Assembly (NCBI GenBank): GCA_000149265.1 | Contig: CH001008.1 | Location: forward strand, 1-64,000 | Direction of reading: 5' to 3' | DNA length: 64,000 bases | Source: Ciona savignyi | Lineage: Eukaryota; Chordata; Ascidiacea; Phlebobranchia; Cionidae | Shown here: one piece after another, positions 16,669 through 28,700 of the stretch | Layout of the letters: each line of letters begins with the position of its first letter | Position numbering within the stretch: position 1 is the stretch's first letter | Program-made: the position numbers and the translations under genes | The notes under the pieces: model-generated | Seen by the model: the letters and a program-made list of their open reading frames with translations, nothing else | What the model was told of the DNA's origin: nothing | Databases searched by the model: none

Positions 16669-19257
16669 AAGATCTTTGCGTGAATTCCATTTTCATTTTT
16701 TTAATAATAAAAAATAGAAAACCCTTCTTTTGTAACCACAGCAAAAAGGATATTTTGGAATTAGCAAATTGCCAGTTTTAGTCCTATATTATGATAAACA
16801 ATGAACTTACAGCGCATAGTATAAGAAACATTTATGTTGTTGCATTCTTAATCTTTAAAATTTATGTCGCAAATGAATTTGATTATTCTGTACGACTGTT
16901 TCACAACTTATGTAGTATGGATTGGTGGAAAATTTAGTAAGTTTGGATTATTTTCTATTTCCAACATTAAAATAAAGTTGGTATGATAGTAAAAATGATA
17001 TCAAATGCATATAATTAAAATAAATTATAGATGTGTTTAAAAATTTAGGAATTAAAACTGCATTGCGGCTATCTGACCCAATTACACGATCACGAAAGTA
17101 ACAGAAACTTTTTCGCTTCTTCTATTTGCATTTTGAGCTTCTTTGTTTAAAACATTTAAGGTAAAAGATAAAATATTATATAGGATAGTAGTGTACTATC
17201 ATGATATGGCTGTGTATGCATCAACTCCGATTCTTCCCGTTAATAGGGCACTAGAAAACTTATTTTATGTGCTATGGTAGCGTCGTTTAAGCTTCTATAA
17301 TCTGATTTAGATTTAACCCTTTTCTTGAATTTTAAGTTTCATTTCTATGTGCGTGTGTATATTAGTTCTTAAAATTCCAACAATAAAATAAATCGTATTA
17401 AACTTCAGAAAAAAAATACAATATTTGAAGTGATCATTTGTTATTTTACCGCCAAGCAACTACATGCAACCAATCTTTTGGTATATTATTGAATAATATA
17501 GTTAATTGATATTTACTTTTTAATTTGTACTAATGAACTCGCATTCTTGTACTTAACTGATATACATATACTCCTTACATGCAAATAACTTTTATAATCC
17601 TACTCCAAAAGTAAATTACTGGTACTATTTGTGTCACTGACAATGGCAAATTATTATTTAGTTCTTAATTTTATTATTTCAAAAATTAAATTATGTATTA
17701 GAATTAGTTGTGGACAAAATACAACCCATAAGTTCTTGAAACAAAGCTAGGAGTTTTGAATTAAGCCTGAATCACATGTAAAATTTCAAAATACCGTTCG
17801 CTTTTAGGCGCAATTTCGGGTCTAAAACCAGGTTTATTTTTTCCCTGCGCTTAAATTGACATAACTAAATTCTGCTCCATTGAAATGTTTACACTAAATA
17901 TGTTCATTGTGTCAGATTTATCTTTAAAAAAGCGAAAAAACGACAACAAGAACGTTACAAGACCACACCTTACTGCAAGACACTGAAGAGAACGGAAATA
18001 ACGACACAAATAAAAAGGATATGACGTTCGTTACGGTTTACTGATTTTATGAGATTCGAAGTTAAAAATAGAATTTATAGCATAAATACGAAATATAAAA
18101 TTAAAAACTAATATATAAGATATTATTTTTTTACATTGGTGTAAAGTTTTACATTAAAATTAGAAAATTACTCCCCGAATAAAATCACGACTGTTTAAAA
18201 TTTAAATTTAGAGAACAATAATCCAGGAACTAAAACCACAGTTGGTAAATACTGAAAATAATTTTATAGTAATTTGTTGTAAGTAGCAAATTTATTAACT
18301 CTTAGGAGTTTAAAATTAGGTTTTGCAGTCACGTTTGGCTATCGACTGTCGGCCAACCTACATTGCCTTAATTAAACCGATAATAGACGTGTCATAATGA
18401 CCGTCGGTTTTCCGTATTTTTTCGTTTCTTACCCTTAAATAATAACTTTGTTTGCAACGAGAATTCAAAAATAAACTAAATGAAGAGAATTTTATAAAAA
18501 CTGTTCACCGATTAATATACCTTAAGTTAAAACAGGAAACACAGGGTAAAATAAAAGTTGTAGGCAAACCGATCATATAAAGCCACTATAGATAGGATAA
18601 ATATTATCACACACAGTATCAACCTGTTGGTAACTTATCCTATGCTTGAACCCCTGTACTGTGTTATGATACACTGGACTATGCAAGCAAACAGATTTGG
18701 TGTCGCTTTTATATACCTACCTGGGTGTTGCGTCACAAATGAATATAAATAGATCGATTGTCTCACTTGCTTATGACGCAAACTATAAAAGAGAAAGCTC
18801 AAGCGAAAACGGCCATAAAACCTTGTTTAATCGAACGGTTTTAGTGAACTATTAAAACCCAATCGAACCGTCAAATATGTTATGGCGTTTACCCTTTAAA
18901 ATCCTGTATATAACCAGAATTTTAGTTATCACAGAGGGTAAAAATACTATCACAAATACATTATTCTACTTAAATTAAACTGCGGTCCGTTCAAAAAATA
19001 TTACCTGTTTTATTACATCGGCAGATCTCTTATTTAACGGGATTTATTCATAAATTACCCAATACAAACTTCTGTACTAGTTATCACTGGATTGACACGT
19101 TATCATCCCACTATACCTCGTCATATAACAGTAACGTATTTTGCTAATGTATTACTCAGATTCGAAAAATTAATAATTTATACTTTGACGTCTTTAGGAT
19201 CGGACATATTTTTTCCTGCAAACCGCCGACGCCCTTTGTGAATGAGGTAATCAACTG
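16669..19257. other. RhoA upstream region, no recognised gene
   Basis: About 2.6 kb of AT-rich sequence. I saw no coding exon on either strand. It presumably contains distal regulatory sequence of RhoA, whose coding start is at 15868. Short repeated blocks such as GATAGGATAAATATTATCAC near 18590 resemble SINE tails. Confidence 0.45.
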
Positions 19258-19950
19258 GCAAAGGATAGGATAATCGTGTTTTATCCCCGTGCATGGGACG
19301 AGCAATCGTCCGATTACCTCGCGCCGGCCGTCGGGACACCGGGGCTAATACAGTGTGATATATATATTTTAAGACTTCCCTTCCCATTTTAGTAAAACAT
19401 ATTTATCAAGTGTCTTGCCCAAGGACCCAGTCGAGGGGCTAGGCCACCCATGTCAGGGCCGGTTTTAGGCCGATTTGACCGATTAGATCAAATTGGGCCC
19501 CGCACCTTGAAGGGGCCCCGCGCTAGCGGGGGTCTTTCTGTATTACGAGGTTTAAAATACTACTAAAACGTAAAATAAAAAGTAAAATAATATTCTTTCT
19601 CGTAATATCAATTTATTATGCATCGTAACTAAGTCAAATTTATATTTCTGTGTCTGCCTGTTACGTCATAATGAATATGGTTGCTAAACAATATATATGT
19701 TTGGAAGTAAAACAATATATCGTAAATAAGCATCCACATTACCTTTAATTTGTTTTATAGCAAGTATTAAATGTATATTTTTTTAGTTTGTATGTACTGG
19801 TATGTATTTTATGATATATAAACACCCATAAATTTTGCTATGAAGAGTAGGGGCCCCGCCATCACATTTCTAATTGGGCCCCGCGGTTCCTAGCACCGGG
19901 CCTGCCCATGTTTACACATGCTGCCGGTGAAAGCCGTCTTGTTAAATACA
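19258..19950 (-). repeat. SINE split by a later hAT-like insertion
   Basis: The SINE tail and body are at 19258-19453 (AAAGGATAGGATAATCGTG, CCTCGCGCCGGCCGTCGGG, TGTCTTGCCCAAGGACCC). The remnant head continues at 19912-19950 (GCTGCCGGTGAAAGCCGTC), on the far side of an inserted element. The nesting gives the relative age: SINE first, hAT second. Confidence 0.8.
19454..19904. mobile_element. Non-autonomous hAT-like element nested in a SINE
   Basis: 451 bases with terminal inverted repeats CAGGGCCGGT (left) and the complement of CAGGCCCGGT (right), plus inverted subterminal blocks TTGGGCCCCGC. CCCATGT is duplicated at both flanks (19447-19453 and 19905-19911), with an eighth base that does not match. 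There is no coding capacity. The GC-rich tips stand out from the AT-rich surroundings. Confidence 0.8.
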
Positions 19951-20514
19951 ATCCGATTGTTTATGTAATTGGTGGTTTCCAGTATCCACCACTATTCTCT
20001 GGGTCGGAATATTATCTCAAAACTGCAATCTTCAGACTAAAAACTTTTTAACTCAATTGAGTGAGGTAAGGAACAATTGTTTAAATTGTCGAATTAATGG
20101 ATTACCAATAAAATGGCCCCCTGTTTTATATCGTTGTGTAATAAGTGTCTTACCAAGGGGTGTAACAAGGGAAAATAATTAGGGTCAAAATCAAATCATT
20201 AAACTAACTATGTTCATGGAATTGATTTTCGACCAAACAGGTTTAAGCAGTCCAACAAAAGATAACTGTAGTGACAAGGGTCCAATGTGATGCCACCAAG
20301 GTTAATTTGGTAGCATGTCGTTAAACCATTCAACCCGTCAGTTGTTTATTTGCTAAGTATCAAAATATACTGGTATGCGTGTCATCTCAAGCGCACAAAC
20401 TTTAATACTACTGGAATGTATGCAATCGTTGTGATAAATGGGGGTTACTGTAAAGAAAGAACTTTAGGGTGAATGTACCGTACATATTGTGGCTGGGAAA
20501 AATCATGTTAAGTT

Positions 20515-20700
20515 ATTCACGGTTTCTTTCATGGTATTGTTGTGTATTGTATTAGTGTAATACTTCCATAGGTTCAGACAATTCTCACTAAGTGCCTTGC
20601 CAAAAGAGATAATTAATTATCTTATGATGTGCTATAACCCTCCTAGCTTCTTAGCTGAAAGCGATGCACTTTGGAACTAAACTATTTAGCCTTAACACAG
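20515..20700 (-). repeat. Degenerate SINE fragment
   Basis: Blocks TTGTGTATTGTATTAG, AGTGCCTTGCCAAAAG and TTAGCTGAAAGCGATGCAC follow the order of the SINE on the minus strand, with heavy divergence. Confidence 0.6.
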
Positions 20701-20876
20701 TTGTAGTTTAAGTAGATCAATTATGAAACCGAAATACAGTACCCATGTCCAATATCCCATACAAAAGCAACATTTTACACTTGTACATAAACACTTATAA
20801 ACAAGTGATTTTCCGTGTAAATCAACATACCATAAAATGTAGAACTTTAATAAGTTTTTGAGACTTGGGGAACAGT

Positions 20877-20882
20877 TTTATT
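20877..20882 (-). terminator. Polyadenylation signal of MRPL4
   Basis: TTTATT on the plus strand (AATAAA on the minus strand), about 52 bases downstream of the MRPL4 stop. This is a short 3' UTR typical of a compact gene. Confidence 0.7.
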
Positions 20883-20933
20883 CACTTATATATGCAACAT
20901 TAGCAGCAGTATTAGAGTTAAATATTGGATAGT

Positions 20934-21923
20934 CTAATCCGTCACTGATAATTGTTCAGTTTTGTCCATGGCCATCGCATTATTTCGTAAATGCTTTGGT
21001 ATTGGCATATCATGATAAAAGTTATGCGGCGAACCCAGCCATGGATATCTGGTCTTCTGCCACATAACTTTGAGTTCAAGATCGTCTAAAATGTGTTTGG
21101 ACAGCAAAAGTTTGTCATGTTTTAGGATGCTGTATACATTTAGTGCAAACTGTGGCATCAGGTTTATGGAGCTTGTGTTTTCAACAAGATTTCCAATGTT
21201 GGTGGTATTTTCTTCTTCGCCATGAACAAGTAAAAGTGAAGAGTCGATTAAGTTACGACTTTGCAAATAACCGTCCAAGTTCATCATGTCTTCAGGGACC
21301 TCTGCTGATTCAATGATAATCAAGTCATTCTGGATGTGTTTAATTGTCAAGGCAATCAGCAATCCCTCCAGCAGTATATTAGGCTGAAGTTCGTAAAACG
21401 AAGCTCTTGGCCCTCTTGGTCCGTGACTAATTCCACCTTTGAGCCAAAGTGGTGAATTTGTGCTACCGTGTCTTGCACGTCCTGTACCTTTTTGTGGCCA
21501 CGGCTTTTTCTTTCCTCGCCCCATTTCATCCCTTGTTCTTGACCAGGAGTAATCCACCTCTCTGTACTGCTGCTGCCACCGTACAACAGAATGCAGAATA
21601 TCCATTCGTGGATGGGTATCAAAGATCGTTGGGTGCAAATGAACTGCACAACTATATTGTGGAGTTTCATTCATTAAGTCATCCATCCATAGTTTAATTG
21701 GCACTTTAGGTTTAGGGATTTTCTCACTACAAAACCTTGCTACTGGTACATCTTCAGTTATTTCAGGGACTTCAGTTACTACAGTTTCTTTATTTAAAAT
21801 TGGATTGAATCCAGTAATGACCAAATTTGGTGGAATAAAGTTATCACTTTGAGCATGGTGGGAATAAATTCTTTGTGCAGGTTTCTTAACAATATTTAGC
21901 AATATTGCTAAGTTTATTCTCAT
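20934..21923 (-). CDS. MRPL4: Mitochondrial large ribosomal subunit protein uL4m
   Basis: A 329-aa uninterrupted frame. Residues 1-23 are basic and hydrophobic without acidic residues, as expected of a mitochondrial import sequence. The uL4 core is plain from about residue 105: YREVDYSWSRTRDEMGRGKK, then WPQKGTGRARHGS, then PLWLKGGISHGPRGPR. These form the rRNA-binding loop that lines the exit tunnel in the L4 family. The C-terminal globular part (LLIALTIKHIQNDLIIIES) follows. Length is close to the vertebrate protein (about 311 aa) with a slightly longer tail. It has no intron, unlike its neighbours. It could be a retrogene in principle, but I saw no poly(A) tract or flanking duplication, and the frame is intact. 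Confidence 0.95.
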   Translation of the reverse strand: MRINLAILLNIVKKPAQRIYSHHAQSDNFIPPNLVITGFNPILNKETVVTEVPEITEDVPVARFCSEKIPKPKVPIKLWMDDLMNETPQYSCAVHLHPTIFDTHPRMDILHSVVRWQQQYREVDYSWSRTRDEMGRGKKKPWPQKGTGRARHGSTNSPLWLKGGISHGPRGPRASFYELQPNILLEGLLIALTIKHIQNDLIIIESAEVPEDMMNLDGYLQSRNLIDSSLLLVHGEEENTTNIGNLVENTSSINLMPQFALNVYSILKHDKLLLSKHILDDLELKVMWQKTRYPWLGSPHNFYHDMPIPKHLRNNAMAMDKTEQLSVTD

Positions 21924-22795
21924 TTTAACTTTCTGACAAATGAAAAAAACAAGGCTATTAATATTAAGTAGATGCTCATTTTATTCTCTTACGCCAGTTG
22001 TTTAAGAAATTAGATGTCAGAAATAAGCTAAGCTACCAATAATTGTAGAAAATTTTCAAATACTTTAGGTATTTTAAATAACCAATCCTGGCTTATTAAC
22101 CATTTTTTTTGCGGGCTTATTAACAATTTTTTGCGGGCTTTCCCTGTTTACAATTATATTATATCTCCATTTCGGCAAGTTCTAAAAACCTCGTGGGCTG
22201 TTAGTGTTTGTTTTTCTTTTTCCACCCACCGTTTCTTTTTTTTTCTAGGTGTCTCGCCTTTAACCTTTTATCTTTTTCTAACAGGAGAACTTTTTTTCGG
22301 ATCTTTGCTGAACACACAATTTTTTAACGTCCAAAATAGAACTAAAACATTTGTCAAGTTGATATTTTGCTGTTTTAGCACATTGATAGCAAACGAAACA
22401 AGTCACTAGCTGATCTGCAGTATTTTAGTGCAAATCACTTGGTCATGTTACCTTAACCCAGATGTTAAATTGGTTAAAAAACTCCGAAACAAGTTTTTAT
22501 TCTGATTGTGGGTAATCTGATGAAAAGTCAAAATAGACCCCTTCGTTTTCCTATCCACGGAGATAAACATGATTTTACAGTATCAAATTAGAAGATTTAT
22601 ATAATATAACTGTGGACGCTGACTTACATCATGTTGAAGTTTGCCGAATGCGTACGTTAAAGCACGGCAACCGCATGGCGGCTATCGGATGCGGCATGCG
22701 TATCGATCTCTCTCCTTTAACATTCAGGAAAAAGGCGATTTGATACAGCGACGCGATTCAGTTCATAATACAAATATCGTCGCCAATGAAGAAAA
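21924..22795. promoter_or_regulatory. Divergent intergenic region between MRPL4 and VPS52
   Basis: 872 bases separate two head-to-head start codons, so this region must contain both 5' UTRs and promoters. The segment 22640-22700 is the most GC-rich part (GCATGGCGGCTATCGGATGC) and contains ATGGCGGC, which resembles the core of YY1 sites common in housekeeping promoters. That function is inferred. 22104-22140 contains a 20-base direct repeat (GGGCTTATTAAC-type). Confidence 0.5.
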
Positions 22796-25700
22796 ATGAC
22801 GGATGCAGAAGATTTGGATTTTGCGATCAATCTCGACAACTTAGACCTGACAGCGGAGGACGCACTCGATAATGTAGACGGTAGGAATAACAATAGTTGC
22901 CTAAGTATAATGTATAGACAAAATACCGGTATTAAACCAATGACACGTCCATACCCCAGACATATATTTTGTTTTAGTTTAACACATTTTTATACAAAAT
23001 GTTTAGAAACTATCTGCTATTATGTTATTGGTTGATTAGCTCAGTACGTAAGAGCATATTGTATACCAGCGGTTCCCAAACTGGGCGCCCTGGGGAGCTG
23101 CGAGACTTTGCCAGGGGCGCCGCGAAAGCATGCGGAAGTTGCTGCATTTATTGTTTTTTTTCACAAAACAAACAGTACATGTGTGTTACACCAGTAAAAC
23201 GTTAATTGGAGATGTTTAAGCCTGGTGGTGTGCAACCCTATACACTGGCATACAGCATTCGTTTTACTTGTAAAATCCATTGTTCGGTGTTATCTGCCAC
23301 TATTTGCTGACTAACATGGCATTGTTTTCGAATAATGGTTTGTCAAATAACTGCTTTGCATTAATTGACTGTTCGTCACTTTAGTAGTTTAGTGAATAGT
23401 TTTAAAGAGTTTGAATGGTTATCCAAATGCATGCTATAGTCTGGATATACAATACATGCAGTTTGAAAATTTTGGCTTTATAAGGGAGCCGCAAGGTTTA
23501 AAAAGTTTACAAAAGGCGCCGCCAACAAAAAAGTTTGGGAACCGCTGTTGTAGACAGTAAAAAAGGTTGTTGGGTCAAAACCATATGTTGGCTGTTGGTA
23601 GTGTCCTTTGGTAATGCGCTTAGCAATGGCCTGGTGGGTATGTAAACTATCATGCTGACCGAATAAATCTTTAATCTTGTGAGGTAATGGGACGATTGCC
23701 TGTATGATAACATTTTATTTCCGTTCAAGGTGATAACACAAGGATCCAATCCTATTACTAGCATACATCCCTAATATGTTTACTTACTGTATTTTTTTAA
23801 CTTAAACAAAATGTTTTGTTTTTTAATTTATTTTTTTGAGGTTTCTCGATAACCCTATAAATTCTTGTTAAATTACCTAATTTAGTCCTGTATAAAATAA
23901 AGTTCTCATTCATTTTCTATATTCAGAACATATTCAAGAAAACCTTGAAGATGTGCTCGTCAAAAAGGCATTGGAATCGGTTAGTTGTTTGAAAGGTTTA
24001 AGTTTAGGGTGGTTAAATAGTCCAATATCTACCAGGATAAAGGACGAATAACTAATCTTAACAACTCTACTGCGGATACAAGTTATCCAACAGTAACTGT
24101 GAATAAATCAAATTTTACCTGGCTTTAAAAAATTTTACCTGGGTGCATGGTTGTCTGGTGATTGTCTGTGTGATATGGCTTACTTATGTATTTGTGAGGT
24201 AATCAACTGATTAATAATCCCTCTGTGCCTTTTCCCATGAGGATAAAAATGACTTTCCTGTCCTTTATTTTCAACTTGAATTTCCACCCACGAGGATATA
24301 ATTGACCAAACCAAACTTAACCGTGGACACGAGTTATCTAAAAGTAAAATAGTTAAATACCAATATTCTACTTCATACCGTTTGCATTTATCACTTATTC
24401 CAGGGTGTGGATCTCAGGGAATACGCTAAACAGATAGAACATGATCTTCATAAAGTGGAAAATCACTCCATTTCTGACTGTAAGTACAACTTATTAAATC
24501 GTGCATTTAACCACACAATGTAAAAGCTTCTGCAACTCAAGTTTGAGGGTGATCTAATCCTGTATAACTAATAAAAATAAATTTCTATTTTAATTTTATT
24601 GCACTAATATTGTTTATGAATTAAACTTACCATTATTTTTTTAGAAAATGTACAATTTGATAGCATAAAAAATAAATTGCATCTTAAATTCAATTCGAAA
24701 TACTAGATTATAAACTGACAAGGACATGCCAACTTGTAAACCCATAGATTGAATCAATCTCATTTCTAACGTTACAGATGTTACTGAAAGCAACAACATT
24801 GCAAGACTGCATACTCAGATTGGTGAATGTGATGGTATATTGGAGGTAATGATATAGGAATGTTAGTATTACTTAAAGGATAACTTAAATAGAAATTATT
24901 GTCTGGCTAGTAGGGATGCACAATATAGAATTTCGAATCTTTGAGATTCGAATCTCTAGGGATTCGAATCTTTACAAGCAATTTAATAAGAATAGTTAGG
25001 ATTCGAAATTAAAAACGTAAAATATTGGCTGCGATCCAACGCGCAAGAACACGCGTGATGCCGATTATGCAGACGTCAGCAAATCGTTTCAGCAAGCGTG
25101 CGACAGTGGATAACAATGATAAGAAACTTTTGGTGAATCGTCATTGAAGTAAATTCGTAATCTCAAAATTGTAAATAACTTCTTCATTCGTATGTAATAC
25201 CCGTAATGCGTTTCTCCATACCGAAAGTGCATCTATCGTGCGAAAGCGTCCGAACATTTTCTAAAGCGGTAGCTCGGAAATACAACTTGCATCAAAGCAC
25301 AACAACATTATCTTATCAGTAGCCCCATACACGTGCATCGTGGACCGACGCGCTTAAAACGAACGCACGCACAAAGAAAGTAGGTCACGTTCGCCAGGCT
25401 GTAATCACGTGGTTTATCGGCACCTTTAAATATGACGCAATTATCCAAAGGCGGAAGAGTTATTTACAGGCTAAACACGTTAGTATTTGCAATATATATT
25501 TCACTTAAACAACTATGTTTTCAATAAACACAATGAATGATATCCTGTGTTATTTAGTTAGGTGATTTTGCAGTGATTAATTTATTAATTTTGAATTTAC
25601 CACATGTATAACTGTGTTAAATAGTAAATTAATGTTTAATTGTGCAAGGGCATTAATAGCTAGTCTTGACACCAAACTGGTGAAATAAAAATTGTCTGGT

Positions 25701-28700
25701 GTTTGGGAGCATTTTTTTCAGCCATTCATTTCAACAACAACCTACTAGACTATTATCCTCCCTCATGGCAGATAGTGTTTAGAGATGTTACATATGATTA
25801 AAGAAATATGTAATGGTAAAATATTGTTGGACTACATAAATTGCTCTCATCACAGTTTAAAAGCATATGGCTAATTCACTATAAATGAGAAAATATATGC
25901 ACAGCATAGCAAATTTAAATACATGGTAAAACATTCTAGAATAGGATTCGAAATTCTAGATTCGAAATGTATTATTCTAGAATATTCTAGAATACCTAAC
26001 TATCCTATATTGTGCATCCCTACTGGCTAGGTATTAGTTTAGTTTTAGTTTATTTTTTTCCCCATTGAAAATACGAAGAAGGACCTCTGATGAAAATTTG
26101 GAAAACGGGAAAAAACGGCAAAACGACACTCTTTAGAACATGTCTAAAAACCAATATAGATTGGTATCAGTATGGTGATCGCATGCACCGGTGGTTAGGA
26201 CCAAAACTAGCAACTGTGTTGCTCATTTTGTGCAAATTGACACTGCCTATATCCAGCACATTGATAGAATAAAAATTTAAGAACATCTTTATCAATTATT
26301 AAACCCACTACAAGCTTTAACAGTAACATGCTTATTATAAACATGAGGTAATACAAATGGGATAATTCTTAAATTAAAGTAAAACTGTATTTTGAACACT
26401 TGAAAGTAGTTACCCTCAGTTCTTACTGTAGACACAAGCTAACCTGCAAATGACCCATCTGATAACATGTATTTAATAACCAATTCGGCTGCGAAATCCC
26501 GACTTCTTAATATGTTTTGACAAACCACCACAACTTGTATCAAAACTCCACCCGTATTTATCGTAACCCCCCAGTATGTTAACCCACCACACATCCTGAC
26601 CCCCATATTGTATCTTGACTCCCCATCTATGCTGACCCTCCATATTATGTTTTGACACCCATATTGTATTGTGACCCCCATTTATACATTTTAACCCCTC
26701 AATATCTTTTCTTGACCACCATTCATATTTTGACCCCAATATCATATTTTAACCCCCATATCATATCTTGACCCCCATATTATATCTTGACCCCCATATC
26801 ATATCTTGACCCCCATATTATATCTTGACCCCCATATTATATCTTGACCCCACATATCATATTTTCACCCCCAAATCATATTTTGACCCCCATATTCTAT
26901 TCTAATTGTGACCCTTATTTATACATTTTAACCCCCCAAATTATATTTTAACCCCCCATATCATATTTTGACCCCCATATCATATTTTGACCCCCATATT
27001 ATATCTTGACCCCACATATCATATCTTCACCCCACATATCATATCTTCACCCCCCATATCACATTTTGACCCCCCATATCACATTTTGACCCCCCATATC
27101 ATATCTTGACCCCACATATCATATATTGACCCCCATATCCTTTTCTGACCCCCCCATTTCATATCTTCACCCCCATCCATACATCCAACCCCCCCAGAGG
27201 ATGGAATGCATGCTCCACGGCTTCCAGTATGACCTGAGCAGCATCAGCGCAGAGATTCAATGCCTTCAAGAGGAATCCGTACAAATGAACATCAAACTCA
27301 AGAACCGACAAGCTGTAAAGAGTGAACTTAGTCAACTTGTGGATGAGATGGCTGTCCCAGAGCAAATGATAAAGTATGACGCATAAGATTTACCCTTCAA
27401 TTAATTAAACTAAGGCAAAAAAGCAGTTGCTTTAGAGCTAGCTAAAAATCCAAAGCCTAAAGTATTTTTTGCTACAAAAATTTCACCTTTTTTATTTTAT
27501 TTAAACCCAAAATATCTTTGGTTTATGTCATATATAATAATGTGTGTTACTCTCATTAAAGCATTAACCATTAAAGATAATGAAAGATTATTAAGTTGTT
27601 TATAATGAAGGTCCAACTTAATAGCATATGTAAATATGCAACTATTTATCCACAAATACATATTGGTTCTAATTATGTGTGTCTGATAATGTACAGATAT
27701 ATTGGCTAATCAATAACTAAATAACTTAGTTTATTTGTGAGCTACTAGACTATTGGATCCATTTTTACCTGCACGGCATGTATAGGTCCAGCAGGTGTGC
27801 CAACTGATCATACATATTGCATTTGCATTGGACCAGGTTTTGTCCACTTAATCCAACAATCCAAACTTTGTATGGCAACCAAAGACTTTATTGTAATTTT
27901 AGTATTAAAACATAAATTATAGTAAAACAACAATAGATGCTCATTGTTTTTATTCAGAAATATATTTCATCTTTTTAAATGCATTCCCAAGAATGTTAAC
28001 CCACTATTTGCATATTCCAGCCACATACTGGATTGCCCGGTTACCGAACGAGCCTTCCTTGAACAACTGCATGAGTTGAACCATAAGATCAACTTTGTGA
28101 AGCAACATTCCTACAACGACACGGCTGCATGCAGAGATGTGCTGGATGTGGTTGAGAAACTTAAGTTTAAAGTAAGTTGGTGGACTTGGCTGTGAACATG
28201 AGGGGTGTCCTAGAATACCAGTAGATAAATCATGGCTTCCTACCTGAGAGGATATAAATGAACCAACCATCCACACACTGTAATAGCTCCAGCAACTCGA
28301 CTGTGGACATGATATGTATCACGATACCCGTGGATAAAGCCTGGCTTCCCACCTAAGAGAAATAAATAACCAACCATCTACACACTGGTGTATTACGTTA
28401 CCCCTACCCGTGGATAAAATCTGACCTCCCGCCATCAACCCACAAAGATATACAATTCAACATAAGTTTCTGCATGTAGTTTACTATTACTTATACTTAT
28501 GCTAACTGTCATATGAAAACACACACAGTTTAGTTGTGATTATCCACGCATTGCCAATTCCAGGCAATTTCCAAGATTCGTGAATTCCTTCTCACAAAGA
28601 TCTATTCGTTTCGGAAACCGATGAGCAACTACCAGCTTGGACAGGATGCAATGCTTAAGAGCAGGTGCTTTTGTGGTTAAAACATTAGTAAAACCTTGTT

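Noticed and set aside
23028..23066. Functional tRNA gene
   Set aside because: Only the D-arm/A-box region is convincing, the molecule is split by a hAT element, and the remaining sequence continues into a SINE body.
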